DNA of 64,000 nt from Roseiarcus sp963770275 (GCA_963770275.1 CAVYPD010000048.1:75108-139107), one strand, 5' to 3'; counted from the stretch's first letter, positions 46,642 through 56,550 are shown. The notes: generated from the letters alone by a model not told the origin. Translations and numbers: made by a program.

Positions 46642-49194
46642 GTGGCGGTCATCGAGCAAAAGATCGCATCGACGAGTGTTGTGGAGGATGCCGACGCGGC
46701 GCTGCGCCTGACCCATGTGTCGAAGAGATACGGCGGCGTCGTCGCGGTGAAAGACATTTCCTTTGGCGCAAAACGTGGCGAAGTCCACGCGCTCTTGGGC
46801 GAGAACGGCGCAGGAAAGTCGACCTTGATGGGCATCGCATCGGGCGTGGTGCGTCCGGATGCCGGCTCTGTCGAGATCTGCGGCGCGACGATCGAAAGGC
46901 TCGCCCCCGCGCAGGCGCAGAACCTCGGTCTCGCCATCGTCCATCAGCACCCTGCCGTGCTGCCCGAATTGACGGTCGCCGAAAATATGCTCCTCGCCAT
47001 CCCGGCCGGTTTGAGGCGCGGCGGCGGCGCCGACTGGGTCGCGGCCCAACTTCGGCAAGTCGGATCGACGGTCGATCCGCGCAGGCGGATGAGCGAGGTC
47101 GATATCGCGCAGCGCCAGCTATACGAACTCGCAAAGGCGCTCGCCATCGAGCCTAAGGTGCTGATCCTCGACGAGCCCACCGCAGCGCTCACGGCTGATC
47201 TCGTGGAAATCCTTTTCGAGAAGGTCAGGGCGGCGGCGGCCCGAGGCGCGGCCGTCATTTATATCTCGCACCGCCTTCAGGAAATTCGTCAGATCGCTGA
47301 TCGGGTCACGGTGATGCGGGACGGCGAGATCAAGGGCGCAGCGCGCGTCGACGAGATCTCGGACGATGAGATCCTCCGCCTCATCGTAGGGCGCACCTTT
47401 AGCCACGCCTTTCCGCCGAAGGGCGACGACGCCGAAGACGGACGCGGTCGGCCTGTCGGTGACAGGGCTTACGGGCGAGAATTTCTACGACGTCTCGATG
47501 ACCGCCCGCGGCGGTGAGATCGTCGGGATCGCGGGCATCACGGGCAACGGCCAGAGCGAGTTCCTGCGGGCTCTAGCCGGACTCGCGGCGGCGACGGGAA
47601 CCGTGACGCTTGGCGGGAGGCCTATCGCCCTCGGCCGCCCTGATAGCGCCCGAAAGGCAGGGGTTAGCTACCTATCGTCCGATCGGCAGAAGGAAGCGCT
47701 CTTCATGAGCCTGTCGGTTCGGGAGAACGCGGCGCTCTCCGCTCTTCCGCTGCTGTCGCGGTTCGGTTTCGTCAGGCGACGTGAGGAATATGCCTCAGTC
47801 GAAGAGCAGCGGTCGAATCTTGCCATCAAGACCGCCGGCGTCGATTCCAACATCGGGTCGCTCTCGGGCGGCAACCAGCAGAAGGTCGTGCTTGCCCGTG
47901 CGCTCCTTTCTCAATCGTCGCTGGTCCTCGCCGAGGAGCCGACCGCCGGCGTGGACGTCGGCGCGCGCATGGAGATCTACCGGATTCTCCGTGACGTCTC
48001 GAATCAAGGAACGCCGGTCGTCATCGTGTCATCCGACGGACTCGAGCTCGAAGGATTGTGCGACCGCGTGCTCGTCTTCTCGCGCGGGCATGTCGTGGGC
48101 GAACTCGCCGGCGCCGATGTCACTGAGGAGAAGGTCGGCCGCCTGATGGTCACGGCCACCGCGCATCGCCGCGCCGGAGACGACGCGAATGCGCGGACTT
48201 CGTCCTCGGGCGCCGGCTGGCGCGAGAAGGTGACCTCCTTCATGGCCGGAGACTACGTGTCGAGCGTTGTGCTGGCGGCGCTCATCCTGGCGATCGCGAC
48301 CTATGTCACCGCCAGCAACCCGCGCTTCATTTCGCCCTTCAACATCCAGAAAATGCTGTTGTTGTGCTCCGCTCTGGCTTTTGTCGGGTATGGTCAGATG
48401 TGCGCAGTGTTCACAGGCGGAATCGACCTGTCAGTCGGTCCACTCGTTGGACTTTGCGTGGTGATCGGGTCCTTCTTCTTCGGCGACATCGGCGCTGTTC
48501 GCGACCATGGCCCTCGGCGGCCTGAGCATGCTTGGGCGCCTGCGCGCTCGTGGGACTTCTGAATGGCTCGCTTGTCCGTTTTGGAAACTTTACCGCGGTG
48601 GCGGCGACGCTCAGCGTCTACATCATGATCCAGGGTGTCTCCGTGCTGCTGAGACCTTTCCCTGCGGGGAGCATCGACGTCGATGTCATCGCCGCCATTC
48701 AGACCAACATCTTCGGCATCCCCGCGTCGTTCGTCGTGGCGGCAGTCCTCGCAGTGCTGCTGGAACTGGCGTTGCGCTACACACGGTGGGGTTTGAGCAT
48801 CCGAGCGGTCGGCTCCAACGAGGCGTCAGCCGCCAAGATCGGCATCCGAACCTCTTGGGTGATCGTAGGCGCCTTTCTGGCCTCATCTCTGTTGACGGTG
48901 CTGGGCGGCGTAATGGTGATGTCGCAACTCGGTATCGGCGATCCGAACCAGGGCGTTGAATACACGCTAGGCAGTGTGGCCGCCGTGGTGCTCGGCGGCG
49001 CAAGCCTGTTCGGCGGCCGCGGCTCGTTTCTGGGCGTGTTGTTCGGCGCCTTGTTGATCCAGGAAGTGAACTCGGCGACGACCTTCCTCGGACTGTCCCA
49101 GGCTTGGCAATATTGGTTCATTGGCCTGCTGACGCTTTGCGCAGTCGCGGTCTATTCGCAGGCCCGCCATCTCTCAAAGCAAGTCGCTAGCTGA
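46642..49194 (+). CDS. Fused CUT2 ABC transporter ATP-binding protein and permease, frameshifted
   Basis: The N-terminal part is an RbsA-type dual ATPase: GENGAGKST and LILDEPTAAL in domain one; LSGGNQQKVVLARAL and LAEEPTAGVDVG in domain two. After LMVTATAHRRAG and a linker of about 30 residues, the same frame runs straight into a permease (VLAALILAIATYVTAS, CAVFTGGIDLSVGPLVG). The permease ends with VVLGGASLFGGRGSFLG. Breaks occur near 47440, 48495 and 48530; the ATPase-permease junction itself contains no stop or frame change. Corrected length about 850 aa. Together with the permease at 44295 it gives a two-permease importer. Confidence 0.85.
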
Positions 49195-49800
49195 GATAGA
49201 CGGCAGGAATTACGGTTACGCAGGGACTGACGACACGACCGACGCCTGCGGCACAGGAAACCGTCATGCCGGGCTCGCCACCGCTACGTTCGGCAAGATC
49301 TCAATCTTGCCGCGACCGAAATAGACGTCGCGCTACAGTCGGCGCGTTGGCCGCCATTACCGCGCGCTGTCGGCGCTCCTCGCGAAGGCGCGCTCCGCGT
49401 GGACCCTCGCGGACTAGAATCTCATAGAGCGCAATCTGACCCAGTTGCGACCACACGTCGTTTCTGAGCTGATTGAAGGGACGGTCGTCGAGAGCGCGGC
49501 CTGCGATGCTTATGCCAGCCGCCGCTCGACCTCCTCTTTTCATTTACTAAGCCTCGGTCGCGGCTGCACCTCGCGCTCATAGGAAAAGATGTCTGGTCCG
49601 CCGGGGTTGCCCGACCGCTTCTCGACGATCAGGACACTAGAAGCGATTGATTTTGTGGTAATTTCGTAGCCTAGAGTGGAAAGGGCGTGGTGCCCAGGGG
49701 CGGCACCTGATTGCTATTTTAGTCTAGCTCACTTCGTCTCAAAAAATGACGGTTTTCTGTAGACTTGCCCTATTTTGTGTCTCTTCCTATCTCACGTTAT
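49195..49800. other. Intergenic region at the start of the accessory island
   Basis: No supported gene. An 80-codon minus-strand frame at 49301-49543 is not recognisable. The stretch from 49620 to 49800 is more AT-rich than its surroundings and contains a tRNA-end-like sequence (listed separately) next to the integrase gene, so it may hold the integrase promoter and attachment site. Confidence 0.4.
49688..49703 (-). other. Candidate integrase attachment core: tRNA 3'-end fragment
   Basis: Read on the minus strand it is CCGCCCCTGGGCACCA. This fits the 3' T-stem, the 3' acceptor strand CCTGGGC, a discriminator A and CCA of a bacterial tRNA. No complete tRNA is attached. P4-type integrases commonly use tRNA 3' ends, which makes this a plausible att core next to the integrase. 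Confidence 0.5.
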
Positions 49801-51141
49801 ATGCCCAAAGCGCAAGCGCTGTGTGGGGCTGAGTGTGGGGCTGATGTGAGCGAACTGACTGAACTTAGCGTCAAACGAGCAAAGGAAGGGCGACATGTGG
49901 ATGGCGACGGCCTTATGCTCGTCGTCCGACCAACCGGAAAGAAATCCTGGCTTCTGCGCTACCAGATGAATGGCGTTCGGCGGGATATGGGCCTCGGCTC
50001 TTATCCTCAAATCGGCCTCAAGGAGGCCCGCCAGAGGACCGCCGACGCCCGGCGCATGATCGAGGCGGGGAAGGACCCCATCGACGGCCGACAGGCAGCC
50101 CAAACGGCCGCCAAGCCCATTCCCACGTTCGGCGAGATCGCCGCACTCGTCATCGCCGACGCACAGGCGAAGACGACCAATGACAAGGTGAAATACCAGT
50201 GGGAGCGCCATCTTGGTCCGGCGTATTCCGGTCCGCTACTCGACCGGCCAGTGCATGAGATCACGACCGGCGAGGTCGCCGCTGTTCTTGCGCCGATATG
50301 GCGCTCGAAACCGGAAGTCGCTCGGAAGACTTATCCTGCAATCCGCCGCGTTTTTGACCGCGCTCGCGTGATCCTTCGCGACGACCACGGCATCACCGTG
50401 AACAGGAACCCGGCCGACTGGAGTGACTTGAAGGCATACGGCTTTGAGGCTCCGCGCCAACTCAGCCGAGGCCGTCACCCGTCGTTGCCCTACACCCAGT
50501 TGCCGGACTTCATCGCTGACCTTCGCGCGAGAGACGCCGTGAGCGCGAAGGCGCTCGAATTTCTCATTCTGACGAACGTGCGCACCGATGCTGTCCTGAA
50601 AGCAAGGTGGGACCAGTTCGATCTGGAAGCCGCCGTATGGACGATCCCGCTGTCGAGCCTGAAGGATCGCGAACATCGGACCGAACCGTTCCGCGTTCCG
50701 CTGTCGCCGCGCGCCGTCGAGATTGTCCGTGAAATGGAAAAGGGGCGCCGTTCGGATTTCGTCTTTCCTAGCTTCGGCGGCCCGCGACCGCTCTCGAATA
50801 TGGCCATGCTGACGCTCCTGAAGCGCATGAACTTAGGTGCGCGGAAATGGGCGGACAAGGATGGCCGAAGCATCACGGCGCACGGCTTCAGAGCATCGTT
50901 TCGAACGTGGGCGGAGGAGGTCGCGACCGTCCCGCACGCCGTCGTCGAGCAGGCGATGGGGCATCAGGTGGGAGGCAAGGTGGAGCGGGCCTACAGGCGA
51001 ACGGACCTGCTCGACAAACGCCGTCGAACTCATGAACGCCTGGGCAAACTTCTGCGAACGCGGCGCGTGCGACAACGTACTGATGCTCAAGCGACCGGCT
51101 TGAGCTTTCCCTGTCGCTCTCACTGCAACGTTGAGCCGTGA
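49801..51141 (+). CDS. Tyrosine-type site-specific integrase (P4 family), C-terminal frameshift
   Basis: N-terminal arm-binding domain (DGLMLVVRPTGKKSWLLRY, MGLGSYPQIGLKEARQ) and catalytic domain. The Arg is in LTNVRTDAVLKARW, HGFR provides the His-x-x-Arg box, and the nucleophile Tyr is in ERAYRRTD. After KRR the expected ELMNAWANFCE continues in another frame to 51103; one extra C near 51025 explains this, so the real end is probably 51103. The start may be ATG 49801 or GTG 49846 (giving SELTELSVKRA); a TTG at 49765 is less likely. Integrates the element, probably at a tRNA. Confidence 0.9.
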   Translation: MPKAQALCGAECGADVSELTELSVKRAKEGRHVDGDGLMLVVRPTGKKSWLLRYQMNGVRRDMGLGSYPQIGLKEARQRTADARRMIEAGKDPIDGRQAAQTAAKPIPTFGEIAALVIADAQAKTTNDKVKYQWERHLGPAYSGPLLDRPVHEITTGEVAAVLAPIWRSKPEVARKTYPAIRRVFDRARVILRDDHGITVNRNPADWSDLKAYGFEAPRQLSRGRHPSLPYTQLPDFIADLRARDAVSAKALEFLILTNVRTDAVLKARWDQFDLEAAVWTIPLSSLKDREHRTEPFRVPLSPRAVEIVREMEKGRRSDFVFPSFGGPRPLSNMAMLTLLKRMNLGARKWADKDGRSITAHGFRASFRTWAEEVATVPHAVVEQAMGHQVGGKVERAYRRTDLLDKRRRTHERLGKLLRTRRVRQRTDAQATGLSFPCRSHCNVEP

Positions 51142-51417
51142 CCGGCTTACATTTGGCATGAACGCCGCGACGTTTACGATCAGACCGAGCCACCCACTTT
51201 CCGCCATTGCCCTCGGCGCATTTGTCAGTGTGTTCGGTCCTAAGAAAAACTTTTGCTTCCGCCCGTCGCTTAAATCCAGAACCGAAACAATCGCTTATGC
51301 CAATACAGGACCACGCCGAGTTGGCCCCGGCAAATCTTGAACCGAGAATAGGCATAGTTAGCTGGAGACCGACTGTGACGCCCGGCAGATCGACGGGCCT
51401 TTCGGAGACAGCCGTCA

Positions 51418-51612
51418 ATGCCCAACAACATCCACATGTCGGAGCGTCGCGCGTTGAGCGTTATGGAGACGGCGAGAGCGGTTGGCCTCAGCAGAGCGAC
51501 AGTTTATCGGCTGATCGAACAAAATCGACTTGTGACCGTGAAAATCGGCTCGCGCCGTCTCGTTCTCGTCGCTTCGCTCGACAACCTGCTTGAGAAGGCC
51601 GCTGCGAAATGA
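51418..51612 (+). CDS. AlpA/excisionase-like helix-turn-helix protein
   Basis: 64 aa. MerR/HTH_17-type motif SVMETARAVGLSRATVYRLI, then a wing KIGSRRLVLVASLDNLL, typical of AlpA and excisionases that act with P4-type integrases. Its stop overlaps the next ATG (ATGA). About 300 nt between it and the integrase contain no supported gene. Confidence 0.85.
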   Translation: MPNNIHMSERRALSVMETARAVGLSRATVYRLIEQNRLVTVKIGSRRLVLVASLDNLLEKAAAK

Positions 51613-51905
51613 GCCAGTCCCCGCACGTCGGCGGGGACGAGGCTCAAACGCAGTCAGCGCCTTCCCCGAATAGGCCAACGTCCGCGCACGCGCAAGATGT
51701 TCGAGCTGAACGCGCAGCCCTCTTGCGTGACTTCATTAGGGAGACGCTCGCGGCCGTCGAAAGGGACGTCCGTGCGGCTCGTCTCTGTCTTCGAAACGAT
51801 GACGACGCTGGCGCTCGATACCACCTCAAGCGGGTAGTCGCAGGCGTTAAGGCGGCAGCCTCCACGTTCGGCGAACTCCAAGAGCTTGTCGAGGGTCGCC
51901 AATGA
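51609..51905 (+). CDS. Hypothetical protein of the element core
   Basis: 98 aa with no recognised domain. A polar N-terminal 30 residues is followed by helices rich in Arg and Ala (RDFIRETLAAVERDVRAARL). Start overlaps the AlpA-like gene and stop overlaps the ATPase gene, both by 4 nt, so it is co-translated with the replication/excision genes. Confidence 0.7.
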   Translation: MSQSPHVGGDEAQTQSAPSPNRPTSAHAQDVRAERAALLRDFIRETLAAVERDVRAARLCLRNDDDAGARYHLKRVVAGVKAAASTFGELQELVEGRQ

Positions 51906-53368
51906 GCGGCGACTACCCCGAAGGCTTTACCGATTGGCCGCTCGAACGGCGAAATGCCCATTTCGCGGATGAGGCGCGGAAGTACGACAAGCGAAGGGCG
52001 GGGGAGCGCGCAACAGGGGAGGCGCGACCTGATGATCCTCTTGCTTCGGCGCTGCGACCCGCAGAGGCCGTTCCAACAATAGTCGAGCTGCCGGTAATCT
52101 CGGCCTCGATCTTCGCCGACGAGCCGGTCCCGGAACGGCTCTGGATCGTGCTGAACATGATCCCAGACCGCGCAGTCACCATCATCGGCGGCGACGGAGC
52201 AGTCGGTAAAAGCACGCTGATGCTGCAACTCGCCGTCGCCATGGTCAGCGGCGCTCCGTGGATAGGGACGAACCCTGAGGAGGGCCCTGTCGCGGTCGTT
52301 TCGGCTGAGGACGACATCGACGAACTCCATCGCCGCATTGTTGCCGTTGCGCGAGGGCTCGGCGTCAAACTGGCCGACCTCACCGACCTGCACCTTATCC
52401 CGCTCGCGGGCAAAGACGCCGTAATGGCGGCGCCGGAGGGCAGGACAAACGTTGTTCGCGAAACGCCGGTTTGGCGAGGCCTCGTCGCCGTGGTCGAGCG
52501 GTTCAAGCCTCGGCTCGTCATCATCGACACCCGCGCCGACGTGTTCGCGGGGAACGAAAACGACCGGTCCCAAGCCAGGCAGTTCATCGGGCTATTGCGC
52601 GGTCTGGCAATCACCAAGAACCTCGCCATCGTCTTGATCGAGCACCCCTCGCTGACCGGCCTAACATCCAGAACCGGGACGAGCGGCTCGACCGGCTGGA
52701 ACAACGCCGTCCGCTCGCGCCTCTATCTTGAGAACATCCGAGACGATGCGGGCCAGGAAATCGGGCGAGGCCTTCGCGTCCTGCGCGTGATGAAGGCGAA
52801 CTACGGTCCGAGCGGCCAGGAACTTCAGCTCCGCTGGGGGGACGGCTGCTTCATCCTGGACGGGCCAACCGGCGGGTTCGAAAACCTGATCGTGGAGGCC
52901 AAGGCGGACCGCGTTTTCCTGGAATTGCTGGCAAGCCACAATGCACAAGGGCGCGATGTCTCGGACAGTCCCGGCAGCAACTATGCACCGGCTGTATTCG
53001 CCGAAGCGGGCCCCGAACGCCTGACAAAGGACGTCCTCCGACGGGCGATGAACCGTCTCTTCGTCGCCGGGCGCGTCCGCGTCGAACCATTTGGCCCACC
53101 CTCGCGACGACGTAAGCGCCTCATCGTCGAGCCTCCGAAGGACGACGGAGTAGTGGCCCTTCCAACGGTTACCAGCGCCTCTGCCAACGGCCTTCCCACG
53201 CCTTCCGGCGGCCTAGCCACACACCCCCTAATACCCCATGGCGTTGGAAGCCCCGCCGCGTTGAAAGGGCGGGGGCCCAACGCCTACGAGGAAGGAGCGG
53301 ATGAGGCCAACGACTTCAAAGTGGCGTTGACGATGAGAGAGAGAAGGCAACGCGTAGGGCGCGCGTAG
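51902..53368 (+). CDS. RepA-like AAA-family ATPase of a mobile element
   Basis: 488 aa. RecA-fold ATPase: Walker A IIGGDGAVGKSTLMLQL near residue 100, AEDDIDELHRRI (catalytic acidic patch), Walker B LVIIDTRADVF, and an IEHPS sensor. This is the hexameric RepA/AAA_25 helicase type found in integrative elements and phage satellites. The C-terminal part has a winged-helix-like segment (LTKDVLRRAMNRLFVAGRV) and a low-complexity tail rich in Gly, Pro and Ser. Intact reading frame. Confidence 0.87.
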   Translation: MSGDYPEGFTDWPLERRNAHFADEARKYDKRRAGERATGEARPDDPLASALRPAEAVPTIVELPVISASIFADEPVPERLWIVLNMIPDRAVTIIGGDGAVGKSTLMLQLAVAMVSGAPWIGTNPEEGPVAVVSAEDDIDELHRRIVAVARGLGVKLADLTDLHLIPLAGKDAVMAAPEGRTNVVRETPVWRGLVAVVERFKPRLVIIDTRADVFAGNENDRSQARQFIGLLRGLAITKNLAIVLIEHPSLTGLTSRTGTSGSTGWNNAVRSRLYLENIRDDAGQEIGRGLRVLRVMKANYGPSGQELQLRWGDGCFILDGPTGGFENLIVEAKADRVFLELLASHNAQGRDVSDSPGSNYAPAVFAEAGPERLTKDVLRRAMNRLFVAGRVRVEPFGPPSRRRKRLIVEPPKDDGVVALPTVTSASANGLPTPSGGLATHPLIPHGVGSPAALKGRGPNAYEEGADEANDFKVALTMRERRQRVGRA

Positions 53369-53691
53369 CAGCAGCCCCAAACCTGCGTGGCGAGCGTCTT
53401 CTCGCAGTGGGAACGCACGGGGTGCTTTTTCATGCCATGCGCCGGCCGCTGGGACGACGGTGCTGACAGATGCCAGTTGCCCGGCGCCTTTGGCGGCGCA
53501 GAACTATGTCGAGGATCAGGCGCAGATGACGCAGCATCAGACCATCATGGCCAACCAGCATAACCAGGGCTTGGCCAGCACGCGCTGAACCTCTCGCGGT
53601 GCAAGAGGATACCGACCCTCAGGGCAGGCCTGGGAGACGTTCGACCGCATTCGCGTTCCCGACCCATGCCGGCATGCTTCGCTGACCCAGT
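53369..53691. other. Intergenic region with a possible short ORF
   Basis: No recognised gene. A 42-codon frame with GTG at 53460 and stop at 53586-53588 encodes a Gln-rich peptide (QMTQHQTIMANQHNQG) and could be a tiny gene or the end of a decayed one. Confidence 0.25.
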
Positions 53692-54862
53692 TCAACGGCC
53701 GCCGGGCTCGGCCGGACGGATGTAGAGACCGCAAGCGGCCAGCCCGATGAAGCCGACGAAAAACCCGACCACCGCGATTTGGGGCGGATAGCCGTGAGGC
53801 GCGTTGGCGAAGCTGATAAGACTGGCCACCAACAGGAAGAGAAACGCCGCAACCCACCCTTGCGCCTTGCGCCATCGTCCGGCCTTGTCGAACTTCACCG
53901 CCGGCATGACCCAACCTCGCGCGGCCTTCAACCGCGCGGCGAGTTCTGCCTCCTCCCGTTCGGCCCGCAGTCGAGCCGGGTCGGTTGGCGATGTCGGCGA
54001 CACGCGCCACTTAGCCGGCTCCTCGACCGCGTTGGCGCGCATGAAGGCACGTTCCGCGTCGCGCTGCGGCGGCGGCGGGACGTAGCTCTTGCGCACCCGT
54101 TCGGCCTCATGAGCGTCACGCTCGACCTTCTGGCGCCTGCTCCGCTCGGCTGCCGCCTGCCGCTCGGCTGCCGCTTGCCGCTCGACCGCCGCTTGCCGCT
54201 TGGCCTCCTGGAGCCTGCTCCGCTCCGCTGCCGTCTGCCGGTCGGCTGCCGCTTGCCGCTCGGCCTGATTGGCGATCTGCCGCGCGGTGTCGGCTCGAGC
54301 CTGCTCGGCCCGTTGCCGGCGCGCAATCGGATGATCGGCCCACCGGCTCCCGAACTCTCCATCGCGCTCTCGTCGGTTGTCTTTGGACGGCAGTTCGCCC
54401 CTAACGATCCATTCGTCATCAATCGTTTTGCGAAGCCGCGCTTGTTCGCGGCGAATTTCTTGCGCTTCGCGGGCGATGCGCTGGTCGTCCGTTTCGGCCC
54501 TGCCGTGCATCGTCGATTGCGTGCCTTCGACAAAGTCGCGCAGGCCGGCGAGCGTCGATTGCAGCATCGAGACGCCGCATTGAAACAGCTCGGTCTTTGC
54601 CCCGCCGATTTGCACCCGGAACATATTCAGACTTTGGTGCAACGCGCTTTCAAGCTCCCGTGCCTTAGGGGTGGAGATGAAGCTCACCATTTCCCAACCG
54701 TCGGGAGCGCGTGCTTACGCGTATAATGCTCGATGCGGCCCCAACAATGCTCAGGACTGTTCTTTTCGGTCATGCCGATTTTGATCCAGCCTCGAGCCTT
54801 GTGCTCGAAAGCGTAGACGTAGCCGTGATCCAAGGTCAGGTTTCCTTAAGTTTGGACATCAT
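53692..54862 (-). CDS. GIY-YIG (T5orf172-like) domain protein with coiled coil and two C-terminal membrane helices, frameshifted
   Basis: The longest frame starts at ATG 54690, but the preceding minus-strand sequence encodes the N-terminus of the same domain: GYVYAFEHKARGWIKIGMT, then a region ending HALPTVGKW. This joins ARELESALHQSLNMFRV and AKTELFQCGV across a frame change near 54690. That order of motifs matches the T5orf172/MUG113 branch of the GIY-YIG nuclease fold. A second break near 54845 would connect it to ATG 54862 (MSKLKE). Residues after the domain form a long Ala/Arg/Gln/Glu coiled coil with repeated RQAAAER units. The C-terminus has two hydrophobic helices (WVAAFLFLLVASLISFA and IAVVGFFVGFIGLAACGLYI). 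Corrected length about 390 aa. Function unknown; phage defence or DNA processing is possible. Confidence 0.7.
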
Positions 54863-54963
54863 CAGGCGACGCATCACATGGCGATGCAGAGAAATCGCAA
54901 CGGATAGCTTCTTCGGTTGGCAACGACATGGCGGAGAAGCCGTCTCTGAGCTTGCTGTTGCGC

Positions 54964-54991
54964 GCCAATCCTCTGCTTTTTCCTGCCAATC
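54964..54991 (-). repeat. 28-nt dispersed repeat, copy 1
   Basis: Minus strand GATTGGCAGGAAAAAGCAGA followed by GGATTGGC. Nearly identical to copy 2 at 56443-56470; diverged copies at 57618-57645 and 62239-62262. Confidence 0.55.
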
Positions 54992-55090
54992 AGCTGCCAT
55001 AGCGGCTTGCAAGTTTTCCAGCTTGATGGCGGCCAAAATCGAAAAATGGCAGCTTTGAGCAAGCGCGCGCGGCACCGCCGCGCTACATGG

Positions 55091-55803
55091 CTATTCGCCT
55101 CGCAGACGCGCGGCTCGATCTTTAATGGCTTGCGGACCGGTGATTACCCCGTATTTCAACGCGATGAGCGCGCCGTCGGGGTCGGCAATTCTAATGCCAC
55201 CAAACAGCGATACCTCCCAGACCGAAATCTGCGGGTTGTCGCCGCCTTGGACCCCTTCATAAATCAGAGCGCCGTTGCCGAAGTCGCCCTGCACCCCGTT
55301 CGTGCCGCGCGTCGTCCGATACTGGGCAAAGTAAGCCTCTTGGAGCGGCAGGCTATGCACATCCACGAAGCAGCCAAGTCCGAGCGCGACCTTCCAATGA
55401 TGGAACGTCAAGCCCCTGACAATGTATTCAACCAGCCTTTCGACTTTCTCGTCGTCAATCGGGAACGTGAGCGCGCGGACTACTAGCCCTGAAGGTTCTC
55501 GCGTCCAAATGCGTTCGCTGCCTCGGGCAAGCTCGCGCCTCAGTCTCTGATTTTTGGCAAGACGCCTCGGTCCGTCATTTTGCAGATTGGCAATTGCGTC
55601 GGCGTGACGACCACCGAAGAGTAGTACAGTTGCCAGATAGTGTTCGAGCTTCGATGGTTGCATTTCTTGCAAGCTGGAACGTGCGGAATATGCGCGCGAT
55701 AAGCCACCGGGACAAATTCGCCCGCAAAGACGTGATCGTCGGTTTCCGACGCTCTCGCTGCGGCGCAGTAAGCACAAGTCTTGTCTTTGTATTTTTTGCT
55801 CAT
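55091..55803 (-). CDS. HNH-endonuclease-like protein, frameshifted
   Basis: N-terminal KDKTCAYCAAARASETDDH carries CxxC and the HNH Asp-His, and VPACKKCN the second Cys pair, both in the frame starting at ATG 55803. The remainder (KLEHYLATVLLFGGRHADA, RLAKNQRLRRELARG, HHWKVALGLGCF) reads in another frame after a switch near 55660. Corrected length about 237 aa. The pattern matches HNH-type proteins with two zinc-binding Cys pairs. Same strand as the GIY-YIG gene, 229 nt away. Confidence 0.72.
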
Positions 55804-56099
55804 CCGAATGCGAAAGGAAGTGCGGCCTCACGCACGTCTGTACAGACCGCGCATGCCCTGCGCGACCGCTCTATCGTCGGACATCCACAAGTGGCCGCTT
55901 CGGACAAGTGCGCTTGCCTGGCGAAAAGGGCGGACAAGCGCCGCCTGGCCCCTTACCGGCTTGCCCTCGTTTAGCCTCTGAATAGCGGCAAAATGCCGTC
56001 GCGCGCCTTGCAAGGTGTCTCGCATCCTGCCTAAATTAAATTCGGTGACAAGAGATCGCATCGATTGTCAGCGTCAATCATTTTTCGAGCCGAGGTGCC

Positions 56100-56357
56100 A
56101 TGACCCGCTACAATTTTAAACGCTTGCACGAGGCTGCGAAAATTGGCGACCGGGTGCTCGTCAGCCACAAAACCGGTCTCATACTCGGTCCCGCGACCGT
56201 GCTGGAAAAAGGGCCGGACGTTTTCCTACTTGAGTTTGACTAGGGCAACAAACAACATCCGAAATACCGGACTTGGGGCATCAAAAGTTTCTTCGACCTT
56301 TCCGAACATAAGTTCGCCATCCTAGGAACCGGTGAGCTTGCCGTCGGCTCCGCCTGA
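56100..56357 (+). CDS. Small hypothetical protein with in-frame amber codon
   Basis: 85 codons from ATG 56100. TAG at 56241-56243 interrupts an otherwise protein-like frame (VGDR-like IGDRVLVSHKTGLILGPATV before, KYRTWGIKSFFDLSEH after). A TGG to TAG change would explain it. The first half resembles a small beta-rich fold with no assigned family. No convincing SD; the gene follows about 260 nt without other coding sequence. Confidence 0.5.
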
Positions 56358-56442
56358 CAAGCGCCGCTATCGCGCCACCCATACCCAGGGCCAGCGGCGA
56401 AGAGCCGCCAAGAGCTGGTCGTTGTCAGACTTGCTCCTGCCC

Positions 56443-56470
56443 ACTAATCCTCTGCCTTATCCTGCCAATC
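56443..56470 (-). repeat. 28-nt dispersed repeat, copy 2
   Basis: Minus strand GATTGGCAGGATAAGGCAGA followed by GGATTAGT, 24 or more of 28 positions as in copy 1. Located after the small amber-containing gene. Confidence 0.55.
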
Positions 56471-56550
56471 GGCGGCCTAACGGCGCGAAGCCTCTACCCG
56501 ACTGGATATAATTACTACTTTTCAGTGTGGGTTTGCTTTGGGATGGAGGA

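Noticed and set aside
49688..49707. GGTGCC/GGCACC hairpin read as a terminator
   Set aside because: Weak 6-bp stem with no T-tract directly after it; the match to a tRNA 3' end explains the sequence better.
53779..54726. Plus-strand ORF of 315 codons with Leu/Pro/Arg repeats
   Set aside because: Antisense shadow of the coiled-coil gene; its repeats are only the complement of the RQAAAER repeats.
54711..55058. Plus-strand ORF of 115 codons
   Set aside because: Overlaps the minus-strand GIY-YIG N-terminus, which has clear family motifs; no motif in this frame.
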